31,205 bases of DNA. It comes from JBMTVN01 sp046047235 (GTDB lineage: Bacteria; Verrucomicrobiota; Verrucomicrobiia; Limisphaerales; JAHDYP01). The notes beneath the pieces are model-generated. The model had not been told where the DNA came from and searched no databases. It saw only the letters and a program-made list of their open reading frames with translations. The translations under genes were made by a program, and so were the position numbers. Below are positions 24,206 through 31,205 of the stretch, piece after piece. Numbering within the stretch: the first letter of the stretch is position 1; every line of letters begins with the position of its first letter. The stretch is taken from the NCBI GenBank assembly GCA_046047235.1, contig JBJOII010000039.1, positions 1 through 31,205 on the forward strand. The letters are read 5' to 3'.

Positions 24206-25360
24206 CTACTCTACGCCCTCTCCCTGAGCCACAGGCGAAACAACCTCCACCTCATACTCCTTCTTCAACTGCTCAAACCACTGGGGCAACCGCCGCTCCA
24301 CCTCCTGGTTCATCAGCAAACTGCGCACCTCCTCCTTCGCCTCCTCAAAAGGAACCTTGCCCGCTTTCGGACGCTCCAACACCTGCACCAAATAATACCC
24401 CAGATCCGTGTCAATAATGTCGCTCAACTGGTTCAGCGGCAGACTAAACAAAGCCTCCCTTAACCGCGGCAAAGTAACTTTATCCTTCACCGCCAAATAC
24501 TCCGCATTGTTCACCTGCGCATCCGGCTCCTCGGAAAACTCCCGCGCCAAAGCTCTGAAATCCTCACCCGCTAGAGCCCGCTGCCTCAAACGCCCCAAAC
24601 GGTCGCGCTTGGACTTGCGAACATCCTCCGTCACCAGTTGCCCCGTCACCGGATTCTTCATGAACAAGACCAACATCACCGCTCGAGCCTGCTCCGGCCG
24701 CTCCAACCGCGACAGGTTGGTCTGCTGAATCATCGCCAGCCGGTTCGTCGCATCCCGATAAAAGCTCGAGTCCTGATTCTCCATCGCCAACTTCGCCACC
24801 ACCCCCTTCAACTCCTGCGCATGCATGTCCGTCCCCTCATCATAAAAACCACGCACCTGCTCGTCCGTCACCACTACCTTCGACCGAATCTCACGCTGCA
24901 CCACCTGATCAGCAATCGCCTGCTCCTCCAACCGCCTCTGAAACACATCTGGATCCGTCCCCCCTCTTAGGATCCGACGCCGGTAGGCCTCCTCCGATCC
25001 CTGCTTCACTATCTCCTCCGCCACCCGCTTCTCCACCAATTCCCTCCCCCGCTTCTGCTCCTCCGGCCTCGCACGCTGCAACAACACCTCCTTGATCACC
25101 AGCCGCTCCAAGGTCTGTTCCTCCAATAACCGCTCCTCATCCGCAGTCACTTTGCGTCCCATGCTCTGCAACATCACCTTCTGCTCCACCACCAGCTCAT
25201 CCACCTGCCCCTGAGTCACAGAAAACCCCTTGCCGCGAGCCAACACACGCCCCCCTACCGCCGCCGCAGCGTCAGCACACCACAACACGCAACACACCGC
25301 CAACCAACCCACACAAAAACGGTTCACGTTCACAACCTGAAGACGACTTGAAAGCTTCAT
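24206..25360 (-). CDS. SurA/PpiC-like peptidylprolyl isomerase or periplasmic chaperone
   Basis: About 384 residues from the ATG at 25360 (GGGTG upstream). An N-terminal signal or anchor (VNRFCVGWLAVCCVLWCADA to AAA) is followed by a SurA-N-like helical chaperone region (about 50-215), including DELVVEQKVMLQSMGRKVTA and AEEIVKQGSEEAYRRRIL. Next comes a parvulin-type rotamase-like domain (about 225-350, with LRQRALAGEDFRALAREFSE and LREALFSLPLNQLSDIIDTD then GYYLVQVLERP). A C-terminal helix closes the chaperone fold. Such proteins assist folding of outer-membrane and secreted proteins in the periplasm. The gene is convergent with the transglutaminase gene, with a 28-base gap. Confidence 0.85.
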   Translation of the reverse strand: MKLSSRLQVVNVNRFCVGWLAVCCVLWCADAAAAVGGRVLARGKGFSVTQGQVDELVVEQKVMLQSMGRKVTADEERLLEEQTLERLVIKEVLLQRARPEEQKRGRELVEKRVAEEIVKQGSEEAYRRRILRGGTDPDVFQRRLEEQAIADQVVQREIRSKVVVTDEQVRGFYDEGTDMHAQELKGVVAKLAMENQDSSFYRDATNRLAMIQQTNLSRLERPEQARAVMLVLFMKNPVTGQLVTEDVRKSKRDRLGRLRQRALAGEDFRALAREFSEEPDAQVNNAEYLAVKDKVTLPRLREALFSLPLNQLSDIIDTDLGYYLVQVLERPKAGKVPFEEAKEEVRSLLMNQEVERRLPQWFEQLKKEYEVEVVSPVAQGEGVE

Positions 25361-25464
25361 GAATTCATCACCCGCCCAAAACAGCATCTACTGTCCAACC
25401 GCGGGTCGACGCAAAACCTACCCCACCCCACCCCGAAACAACAAGAAATCCAATCCCCACCCAT

Positions 25465-25995
25465 TCACCCCAAATGCCCCCGCGCCACCGCCAACACCCG
25501 CCCAAACTCACGCTCCAACCCCGCGCACACCCCCGCACACCCCCCAACCACCTCCGCCGCCCACTCCAAATACTCCTCCTTTTGAACCCGCGACCACCCC
25601 ACCGGATTCTCCCCGGTCACATCCCCCACATTGTAAATCTTGTCGGCAACCCGTATCAGTCTCGCCCCCACGGATAAACCCCTCACCCTCTCCATCTGCA
25701 CCCGCCTCCGCACCCCCAGCGGCAGGCTCATGTCATCCGTCAACTCCACCACCAAACCACATACCTCATCCCCAAATCGCGCCGCCAGTTCGCCCGCACT
25801 CGTCGCAGTGTCCTCCAACACGTCATGCAATAACGCCGCCTGCAATATAACCAGATCCTCGACCCCGCCCTCCCGCACCAAAATCTCCGCCACCCCCAAG
25901 GGATGATAAATATACGGCGTCCCCACCACATCCTTCCTCCGCTGCCCACGATGTCGCTCCGCCGCAAACCAAGCCGCCTCAATCAACCCTCGCAT
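25465..25995 (-). CDS. HD-domain protein, MESH1-type (p)ppGpp hydrolase-like
   Basis: 176 residues, the size of animal and bacterial MESH1-like single-domain hydrolases. The RelA/SpoT-type HD signature is complete: His31 in YIYHPLGVA, His57-Asp58 in LLHDVLEDT, Glu61-Asp62, and Asp118/Asn122 in RLIRVADKIYNV. LTDDMSLPLGVRRRVQMERV and NPVGWSRVQKEEYLEWAAEVV match the C-terminal helices of the family. No synthetase or TGS domains are present. Expected activity is Mn-dependent removal of the 3' pyrophosphate of (p)ppGpp; MESH1 enzymes also hydrolyse NADPH. It reads in the same direction as the SurA-like gene, 104 bases upstream of it. Confidence 0.88.
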   Translation of the reverse strand: MRGLIEAAWFAAERHRGQRRKDVVGTPYIYHPLGVAEILVREGGVEDLVILQAALLHDVLEDTATSAGELAARFGDEVCGLVVELTDDMSLPLGVRRRVQMERVRGLSVGARLIRVADKIYNVGDVTGENPVGWSRVQKEEYLEWAAEVVGGCAGVCAGLEREFGRVLAVARGHLG

Positions 25996-26056
25996 GCCCC
26001 AATTGCTAGCATACTCACCCCACGTTCACACTCCCCAACCACTCCGAAAAAGCCCA

Positions 26057-26644
26057 CTACCCGCCACCCAACACCACGGCCGTCGGCTGAAACGAAGTCA
26101 AAACTCCCTGATACGCGCCTACGGCCCCGCCAAAAACCGACCTCCTCGCCGTCAATACCAACCTGAACCCCACCCCCGAAAAATCCACCACAGCCACCCG
26201 ACTCACCATGCCCTCCCCCTGCACCCCCTCCCACTCCAAATCAAACATCAACCCCTCACCCCCCTCGGTATAACATGACGACCTCCCCACTATCCGCGCC
26301 TCCGGAAAATCCCGCTCAATCGACGCCGCCACAACCACCGCATTCGTCAATCCCGCCGACATCCACGCCTCCGGCACACGCTCCAAAGACAAACGAGCCC
26401 CCCGCCCCGAAACCCAGCCCACCCCCCCGCGAATACCATGCTCACGACGCCACCCCAACGGAGGCATAAAACAATACCCCGCCCCATGCACCCGAATCAC
26501 CCAGTTCGTGACCACCCCAACCTCAGGCAAAACGAGCTGGCGCGTCGATACCCCAAATTCCTGCGCCCCCAGTTTCGCCACACTCAAAAGCACCGTAAAC
26601 CACACCACCACCCACCTGCCCAAACCTCCCGTTTCAGTCGCCAT
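26057..26644 (-). CDS. Hypothetical exported protein of the pilin-like operon
   Basis: 195 residues from the ATG at 26644, which has a very strong AGGAGAGGAG ribosome site; the frame upstream is open but unneeded. An N-terminal membrane helix or signal (GRWVVVWFTVLLSVAKLGAQ) precedes a soluble domain rich in beta strands (VVTNWVIRVHGAGYCFMPPL, LMFDLEWEGVQGEGMVSRVA). No family was recognised. It follows the pilX-like gene by 14 bases on the same strand, so it is probably the last gene of the minor-pilin operon and exported with it. Confidence 0.7.
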   Translation of the reverse strand: MATETGGLGRWVVVWFTVLLSVAKLGAQEFGVSTRQLVLPEVGVVTNWVIRVHGAGYCFMPPLGWRREHGIRGGVGWVSGRGARLSLERVPEAWMSAGLTNAVVVAASIERDFPEARIVGRSSCYTEGGEGLMFDLEWEGVQGEGMVSRVAVVDFSGVGFRLVLTARRSVFGGAVGAYQGVLTSFQPTAVVLGGG

Positions 26645-26658
26645 CTCCTCTCCTTTCG

Positions 26659-28386
26659 TCAATGCTCCTCCCCGTCCGAAGCCGATACCATGCTCCAACC
26701 TCCACGAATCACCGCCCGCACCTCCGGCGTCCCCGGCGGCAATCGCGCCGGATCCAGAAAGTTCAAATCAAACGCCCAGTCGCGCGCCGGCGGATTGTAA
26801 ATGCCATACGTGTTGCCCGTACCACGCCAGGGAGCAGTCGCCACCTCGCTCGGAAATAACACGATCATCGACCCGTTATACGTCAGCTTCCGCCCACCCC
26901 AATCCTCCAGAAACCTCGGGAAGTTCTCCACCCCACCACTGTAGGAACTGCCCTCAGTCGGAACTATCCCAGACAGGAAAGCAGCGTTCACGGTCGTGTT
27001 CGACGCCCTCCGATTACTCAAACTCAAGGTGCTCGATGAATCACGCCAACTGCCCGACAACACCGTGATCGCATCCGCAATCAAAGCCGCCGGCTTCGCA
27101 TCCCTCGTCTCATGAGTCCCCAACGCCGAAGCCGGAGCATTATAGTTCCCCTGCACATACAACGGCTGCGCCGTCGCCACGGTCAAACCCATCGACGGCA
27201 ACTCCTGACCGTTCACCAACCTCACCCCGGGCTGCGTATCCCAACTCTGCGTCCGCGCATCCGTCACATATACCGAACTCACATCCCGCCCCAAGACCGC
27301 CGTCAAGGCATTGCCCGCCTCACTCCACTGCTTCAACTTCGCCACATCGATCTCCGTTGCCTGAACCCGCTTCCCCTCGCGCTTGTTGAAAAACGTCACG
27401 TTGGTCTTCATGAACGCACTCACCTCAGAAGCCGGCAACGTCACCCAACCCGCCCGCAACGCCCCACCCCTCACCTCCACACCACTGTCCCTAACCGTAA
27501 TCACCAGATCCGCTTTGTTGTAATATCGCTGCTGCCCCAAAGCCGATCCGGATGACTCCCCAACCGGAGGCGGCTGAATAATCTGCCGCACGTTCTCCGG
27601 CGTGTTCTCCACCCCCAACGGAAGATTCAGGGTGTTCACGCCGCTGTCATGCTCGCCATGATAAACAATGGTCCCCCCGGGTAGCCCGCCGTTCTCCTTG
27701 CGATAGTGATACACGTTCCCCGCAGCCGTCACATCCCCCAAAAAGTTCAGCGTGCCCCCCGGCGAAGTATACAAATCCACATTGCTGTGAACCCGACCAT
27801 TCACATCCATCACCGGCCCAGGATTCACCTCCAGATCGATGTTGTAAAAGATCGCGAACTGAAACAACGGGATGGTCGCAATCTGCAGCTCCTGCTGCAC
27901 CGCCGCCGCAACCGGATTCTCTAACCCGGCCTCCCGCGCCACTCCCACCACCCGATACGTCGACGCATAACCCGCCAGCCCGCTATACTGCGAAATCAAA
28001 CCCGACAACCCCCACGGCGTCACCTGCTCCACCTCAATCTGCCCGGCATTTCCCGACCGATCGTGAAACTCAAAATCTGCCCACTCCTCCGCCTCCCCCT
28101 CCCACGGAACCATCCGGCGATACGCCGCCGTCCGTAAAGTAACCTCCCCAGCCCCTCCCCGCTGGTAGTCCGCAGACATGTGCGCCACCACTTTCTCGGT
28201 CGCCGCCTCCGCCGCCGCCACCGCTGAAAAATAGCGGTTGTTGCGGTCAATCAACCGAACGTTGGTCGATAACCAACCCAGTGAACTCGACAACACCAGT
28301 AACCCCACCACCAGAAAGATGAGAACCACCACCAACGCGTGCCCCGCCTCACCTTCCACAACCGGAAACGACTTTCGTGTTTTCAT
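26659..28386 (-). CDS. Large PilX-like type IV pilus/pseudopilus-associated protein
   Basis: 575 residues. The N-terminus has a prepilin-like helix, GHALVVVLIFLVVGLLVLSS, after a short basic leader (Gly before His; Glu5 of classical pilins is absent, as in PilX/GspK types). The rest is a long extracytoplasmic region with QFAIFYNIDLEVNPGPVMDV, NGRVHSNVDLYTSPGGTLNF, and a C-terminal part with WAFDLNFLDPARLPPGTPEV. Classical PilX is about 150-200 residues, so most of this protein is an added domain. This 'DVNGRVHSN' type is seen in Verrucomicrobiota, where it probably caps or modifies the pilus; function unknown. It starts six bases after the pilW-like gene, so it is co-transcribed. Confidence 0.8.
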   Translation of the reverse strand: MKTRKSFPVVEGEAGHALVVVLIFLVVGLLVLSSSLGWLSTNVRLIDRNNRYFSAVAAAEAATEKVVAHMSADYQRGGAGEVTLRTAAYRRMVPWEGEAEEWADFEFHDRSGNAGQIEVEQVTPWGLSGLISQYSGLAGYASTYRVVGVAREAGLENPVAAAVQQELQIATIPLFQFAIFYNIDLEVNPGPVMDVNGRVHSNVDLYTSPGGTLNFLGDVTAAGNVYHYRKENGGLPGGTIVYHGEHDSGVNTLNLPLGVENTPENVRQIIQPPPVGESSGSALGQQRYYNKADLVITVRDSGVEVRGGALRAGWVTLPASEVSAFMKTNVTFFNKREGKRVQATEIDVAKLKQWSEAGNALTAVLGRDVSSVYVTDARTQSWDTQPGVRLVNGQELPSMGLTVATAQPLYVQGNYNAPASALGTHETRDAKPAALIADAITVLSGSWRDSSSTLSLSNRRASNTTVNAAFLSGIVPTEGSSYSGGVENFPRFLEDWGGRKLTYNGSMIVLFPSEVATAPWRGTGNTYGIYNPPARDWAFDLNFLDPARLPPGTPEVRAVIRGGWSMVSASDGEEH

Positions 28387-28392
28387 AACTTT

Positions 28393-29007
28393 CTACTCCA
28401 AAGCACGCCGCGTGATCTTCGTTCTAAGCTGGTAAAAATCATAAAGACCACCAGGCCCTATCTCCACACTCGGACTCTGTAGCTGGAAGAACTGTAAATG
28501 CACCCCAATCACCCGGTTGTTGAAGTTGTTGCTCAAAATCCGCCCGGCAAAATCCTCCGACGTAAAAACCATGCTGTTGCTAATCGAGTTCGCCACCACA
28601 AGCTCCGCCCCCAACCCGCTCACGGTGCGCTTCAACCGCTGGTCCCCGGCATCCCAGAAATACCGGATCCATTCGTTGGTCCTCCCCTTCACCGGATAAA
28701 TCTCAATCGCATTGCCCCGCTGCAATTCCCCATGCCCCACCTCCGCAAAACTCTCCAGCCCCCCAGTCCCAATCCGCACCGCCCCCGCACCCCGAATCTC
28801 CGTCGCCATCAAGGAAATCGCCTCCCGCGCCTCATCGCTCGCCCCCATCTTCGACCGCGCCCACCCGTTCAACCGCAACCCCGACAAGTGAATCACGACC
28901 ACCCCAGCCATCACCACCGCCAGAATCGCCGATGCCACCATAACCTCCGGCAATGTCATACCCGCACACCGCCGCCTCGCTACTCGTTTGAATTCTGTTG
29001 CTCTCAT
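28393..29007 (-). CDS. PilW/GspJ-like minor pilin
   Basis: 204 residues from the ATG at 29007, which overlaps the stop of the upstream gene by four bases (ATGA); the longer open frame upstream is an artefact. The N-terminus MRATEFKRVARRRCAG is a basic leader, then MTLPEVMVASAILAVVMAGV is a class III (type IV pilin) helix with Gly at -1 and Glu at +5 (G|MTLPE). The soluble part contains EAREAISLMATEIRGAGAVR and YPVKGRTNEWIRYFWDAG, typical of PilW/GspJ minor pseudopilins. It probably forms the pilus tip complex with the flanking genes. Confidence 0.82.
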   Translation of the reverse strand: MRATEFKRVARRRCAGMTLPEVMVASAILAVVMAGVVVIHLSGLRLNGWARSKMGASDEAREAISLMATEIRGAGAVRIGTGGLESFAEVGHGELQRGNAIEIYPVKGRTNEWIRYFWDAGDQRLKRTVSGLGAELVVANSISNSMVFTSEDFAGRILSNNFNNRVIGVHLQFFQLQSPSVEIGPGGLYDFYQLRTKITRRALE

Positions 29008-29501
29008 TGGTCCGGAGCCCGATAGGTCACAACCGTGTTCGTAAAAACCTCCCCCGTGTAGAAACTCCACACACAATCCACCCGCACCAGCTTCAACGGC
29101 GGATCCGCCGAAATCATGCTGATCCCGGTAAAATTCGTCGCCAATGCCACGTTGTCCCCCGAAATCGGAATATCCAACACCTCCACCACCGGCCCGAAAT
29201 TCCCCGCAACCAACTGATCCACCAGCGGCACCGCCAATGTATCCCACTTCGCCGCCCGTGCCTGCTCCAAACCCCGCACTGCCATCGCATGCGCCGCCAA
29301 CGAATGCGCCGACCACTCCGCCCTCCGTAGCAACTGCACATACCCCAACATCAACCCCCCCATCAGCAAACCCGCAATAGCCAATGCCAACACCACCTCT
29401 ACCAAGGTAAAAGCTGTCAGCTTTCTTCTATTTAAACCCCGGAAAGTAATCCCCCAAACAAGCGGTAATCCTCCTCCACCCGACCTTATCATCGAGCGCA
29501 T
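29004..29501 (-). CDS. PilV/GspI-like minor pilin (prepilin site with Ala at -1)
   Basis: 165 residues from the ATG at 29501, with GGGAGG close upstream; ATGs at 29519 and 29492 are alternatives. A basic leader ends in LNRRKLTA, followed by the pilin helix FTLVEVVLALAIAGLLMGGL. Glu at +5 is present, but the residue before the cleavage point is Ala instead of the usual Gly. The soluble domain includes AHAMAVRGLEQARAAKWDTL, resembling PilV/GspI. It overlaps the pilW-like gene by four bases and is the first gene of the minor-pilin operon (pilV-pilW-pilX-hypothetical). No sigma-54 promoter was found upstream by eye. Confidence 0.8.
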   Translation of the reverse strand: MRSMIRSGGGGLPLVWGITFRGLNRRKLTAFTLVEVVLALAIAGLLMGGLMLGYVQLLRRAEWSAHSLAAHAMAVRGLEQARAAKWDTLAVPLVDQLVAGNFGPVVEVLDIPISGDNVALATNFTGISMISADPPLKLVRVDCVWSFYTGEVFTNTVVTYRAPDQ

Positions 29502-30120
29502 ACACCTCCCCTTCAGCAAACGGTATGCCGCCTGAAGAAACCCCCGAAAATAGACCGTTCAATCTCAATTCCAAGGACAGCAACCACCGGAAAAGGACAC
29601 CTGTCTTTGACCTAGATCCACCTAGCCCTACGCCCACTCCCTTCGTCAGGCTTTAAAAGAAAACCCAACCTCTCAACCCTGAGAAAAAGCCGTTGACACC
29701 ACCCGAACAACTCCGGCAATGCCCCACCCCCATCAGCCCTCCACCCAGGGTGAACAACGGCAAAAGCAATCCGGTATGACGCCCAATGCCTGCCCACACG
29801 AGGCCCCCTACCCCACTTGTTGCCCCCGCAAACCCCGCCAAAACCTCCAAAGGTGTTACCCGGACGGACGGTAGTCCGGGTGCCTGGTGTTGGTTCAAAT
29901 GAGTGTCAGGAGCGACTTAAACCGGTCACGGGGCGGACTGCGAACCCACCCCCCGCCGGCAACTCTAATTCTGGCGCAATGAGCCCAAAAACCAACCGTT
30001 CCCACCATCGACAACCCGCTCCAAGCCTGTGTATTCTCCCCCCGCTGTGAGTCGCAAAAGGTGGCACACGCACTGTCAGGAGCAGGATAAAACTGCGGAA
30101 AAGCCTGATATTTCACACCT
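29502..30120. other. Intergenic stretch of about 620 bases
   Basis: No convincing gene is seen; the open frames are short, lack ribosome sites and have no recognisable motifs. It holds an 8-base perfect inverted repeat at 29858-29881, a CTTCAG/CTGAAG inverted pair just upstream of the pilV-like ribosome site, and a 10-base direct repeat TGTCAGGAGC at 29904 and 30074. The left part should contain the promoter of the minor-pilin operon (minus strand). The right part should contain the original promoter of the tRNA-Leu gene (plus strand). Confidence 0.5.
29858..29881. repeat. Perfect 8-base inverted repeat
   Basis: ACCCGGAC and GTCCGGGT separated by 8 bases. It would form a stable GC-rich hairpin. 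It has no T tract on either side, so it may be an operator or structured RNA element rather than a terminator. Confidence 0.55.
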
Positions 30121-30161
<41 letters not shown>

Positions 30162-30508
30162 GGCAAAACCGTGTTATTTCGCGTCCTTCTGAGTAACCCA
30201 AAACGATCACAAAAGGCCTGTCTTTATTGATCGAAACGCACTTTTCCCCTGTCCTGCTCCAGCGCGAGGTCTGAGCCCCAAAAGTGTCACCAAAAGTGTC
30301 ACCGGGCGTTTTGGCCGTCCAAGGTCTCACTCCGACCCAAAACTCCCGTACGTCAAGTTCTCCACCGTCATCCTGAGTAAGCCGAGCGGCACCCCGACCC
30401 TTCCGCCCCCCGCCACCCGGTCCCAAAAATCCCGTGCGTCCAGCGAAGGCCGTTTCCGGCCATCCGGCATGGACACGATGATCTCGTGTGGTAGGGTCAG
30501 CCATAGCC
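30162..30508. other. Non-coding stretch inside the putative element edge
   Basis: About 350 bases with no supported gene. A minus-strand open frame covers most of it and runs antisense through the tRNA fragment, but it has no ribosome site or motif and is taken as chance. The notable content is the 12-base tandem repeat at 30278-30301. Confidence 0.5.
30278..30301 (+). repeat. Tandem 12-base direct repeat CCAAAAGTGTCA x 2
   Basis: Two perfect adjacent copies, followed by CC that begins a third. Short direct repeats 100-200 bases from an attachment core are the usual form of integrase arm-type sites or excisionase sites, which would fit the nearby broken tRNA; this is inference. Confidence 0.6.
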
Positions 30509-30742
30509 ATGGTAAGAAAAAAAGTAACCCTCTTGGCCGCCTTGGCGGTCGCAGTCACCATCGCCTCCGCCCACACGACGGAGCTGGGGATCTACCCCCG
30601 TTTCCGAACCGACGCCGAATGCAAAGCGTTGCAGCAGGCCGCAGAACAACACCTGCGAGACACCCTTCCGGCGCAGATTCAGGCCAGTAGGGATCAGGTC
30701 GCGGCTGGAGTGCGGTACAACAAAATGCCCCACCAGCCATAG
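30509..30742 (+). CDS. Small exported hypothetical protein
   Basis: 77 residues from the ATG at 30509; an in-frame start at 30488 would only add seven residues before the leader. MVRKKVTLLAALAVAVTIAS with cleavage near SAHT is a good signal peptide. The mature part of about 55 residues (TELGIYPRFRTDAECKALQQ and following) is mostly helical and has no cysteine pair or known motif beyond one Cys. No family was recognised. It lies within the DNA to the right of the tRNA break, so it may be cargo of an integrated element. Confidence 0.55.
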   Translation: MVRKKVTLLAALAVAVTIASAHTTELGIYPRFRTDAECKALQQAAEQHLRDTLPAQIQASRDQVAAGVRYNKMPHQP

Positions 30743-30755
30743 AGGCCAGTGGGGC
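30727..30755 (+). terminator. Possible hairpin terminator at the end of the small exported gene
   Basis: GCCCCAC and GTGGGGC, a perfect 7-base stem with a 15-base loop, overlaps the stop codon at 30740-30742 and is followed by TTTGT. The T tract is short, so termination is uncertain. Confidence 0.35.
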
Positions 30756-30843
30756 TTTGTCATCCGAGAACTGGACGGGCGACCACCGCCCCGCGCTTAT
30801 TCAGACGATAAAGCAGACCGCCCGCCTCTCGTCCCAGAACCGC

Positions 30844-31044
30844 ATGACCGAACACGAGAAGATGACAGACGAACTCTACCGGCTGGCCCGCGAGTATGAG
30901 GTCAAGTTCGGCCAGAAGCCTCCGGTCTGGAACATGGGGCCGTTCCGAATTGCCATCGAGCGGATCAAGGAGTGTCTGGAGGTCGGGAAGATCTGGCAGG
31001 AGATCAGCGGGATGAACGAGCACCCCGCCGATGTGGACTACTAG
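30844..31044 (+). CDS. Small hypothetical protein
   Basis: 66 residues from the ATG at 30844 (MTEHEKMTDELYRLAREYEV); the frame is open back to a TTG at 30757, giving up to 95 residues. It is charged and predicted helical, with KFGQKPPVWNMGPFRIAIER and a C-terminal EHPADVDY. It resembles the small phage or plasmid accessory proteins often found in integrated elements, but no family was recognised. It follows the small exported gene on the same strand. Confidence 0.55.
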   Translation: MTEHEKMTDELYRLAREYEVKFGQKPPVWNMGPFRIAIERIKECLEVGKIWQEISGMNEHPADVDY

Positions 31045-31137
31045 GCCGCACCCCCCTCACCTCGCCATATACCGCCCGAGGGCTTCCTGAAGGCCGACTG
31101 ACCCCAGCGGCCCCGATGGCCTGAGAGCGGATAGGAC

Positions 31138-31205
31138 GTGGAAGTCGGAGAGCACTACGTCCAGCGTGAGGTGGGGCCGTGGGGATGGCCAATCGCCTCG
31201 GGCTT
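31138..31205 (+). CDS. Possible start of a further gene, cut by the window edge
   Basis: A GTG at 31138, preceded by an in-frame stop at 31132, opens a frame of 22 codons to the window end (begins VEVGEHYVQREVGPWGWPIA). The ribosome site is poor. Too little is visible to call a product. Confidence 0.2.
   Translation, partial: MEVGEHYVQREVGPWGWPIASG

Larger units (their letters stand above)
30162..31205. mobile_element. Probable edge of an integrated element (continues beyond the window)
   Basis: Starting at the break in the tRNA gene, the plus strand loses the strong excess of C over G seen in the whole preceding region, and the ORFs are short and unrecognised. A 12-base tandem repeat lies about 120 bases inside. 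No integrase or transposase gene is visible in the 1 kb available, so the type of element is not known. Confidence 0.45.

Noticed and set aside
29920..29960. A T-arm-like stretch (GCGAACCCACC) that could be the 3' half of a tRNA on the minus strand
   Set aside because: The stem needs two wobble pairs, and no acceptor strand or anticodon arm fits around it.

Overview
The window looks like a chromosomal segment of a moderately GC-rich Gram-negative bacterium, most likely of the Verrucomicrobiota/PVC group. That placement is inferred from the gene mix: a TonB receptor with a carboxypeptidase-like N-terminal domain, type IV pilin-like genes with a very large PilX-like protein, a DUF2961/GH172 protein, a twin-arginine sugar isomerase/epimerase, and a permuted ATP-grasp/alpha-E/transglutaminase cluster. 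No rRNA, CRISPR array or insertion sequence was seen.

Left part (1-9054, all minus strand): an outer-membrane energy-coupling and transport block. Read from 9054 downwards it encodes a DUF3450 coiled-coil protein, a long TtpC-like ExbB, a short ExbB, ExbD, TonB, a TPR protein, a TonB-dependent receptor, and the start of a secreted beta-helix-like protein that runs off the window. Divergent to it (9430-14068, plus strand) lies a complete phosphate operon, pstS-pstC-pstA-pstB-phoU. The 375-base divergent region holds three groups of GTnAC half-sites spaced exactly 11 bases apart, the geometry of PhoB (Pho box) repeats. A fourth group lies upstream of the beta-helix gene. The most interesting reading is that the TonB block is a phosphate-starvation outer-membrane uptake module working with Pst.

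Middle (14163-20000): a single-domain response regulator, a PilC/GspF inner-membrane platform protein with a strong terminator, an NtrC/PilR-type sigma-54 activator, then on the minus strand a GH172-type hydrolase and a Tat-exported sugar isomerase/epimerase.

20118-24177 (plus): an FHA plus zinc-cluster protein, a circularly permuted ATP-grasp/alpha-E fusion and a transglutaminase, tightly spaced. They form a probable peptide-ligase/peptidase system of unknown product. The transglutaminase ends in a 7-base minisatellite (11 units).

24206-29501 (minus): a SurA-like chaperone/isomerase, a MESH1-type (p)ppGpp-hydrolase-like HD protein, a hypothetical exported protein, and a pilX/pilW/pilV-like minor pilin operon.

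Right end (about 30121-31205): the 5' half of a tRNA-Leu(UAA) gene that breaks in the anticodon arm. From there on the strong C-over-G strand bias of the preceding 30 kb disappears and short unrecognised ORFs and a 12-base tandem repeat appear. This looks like the edge of an integrated element.
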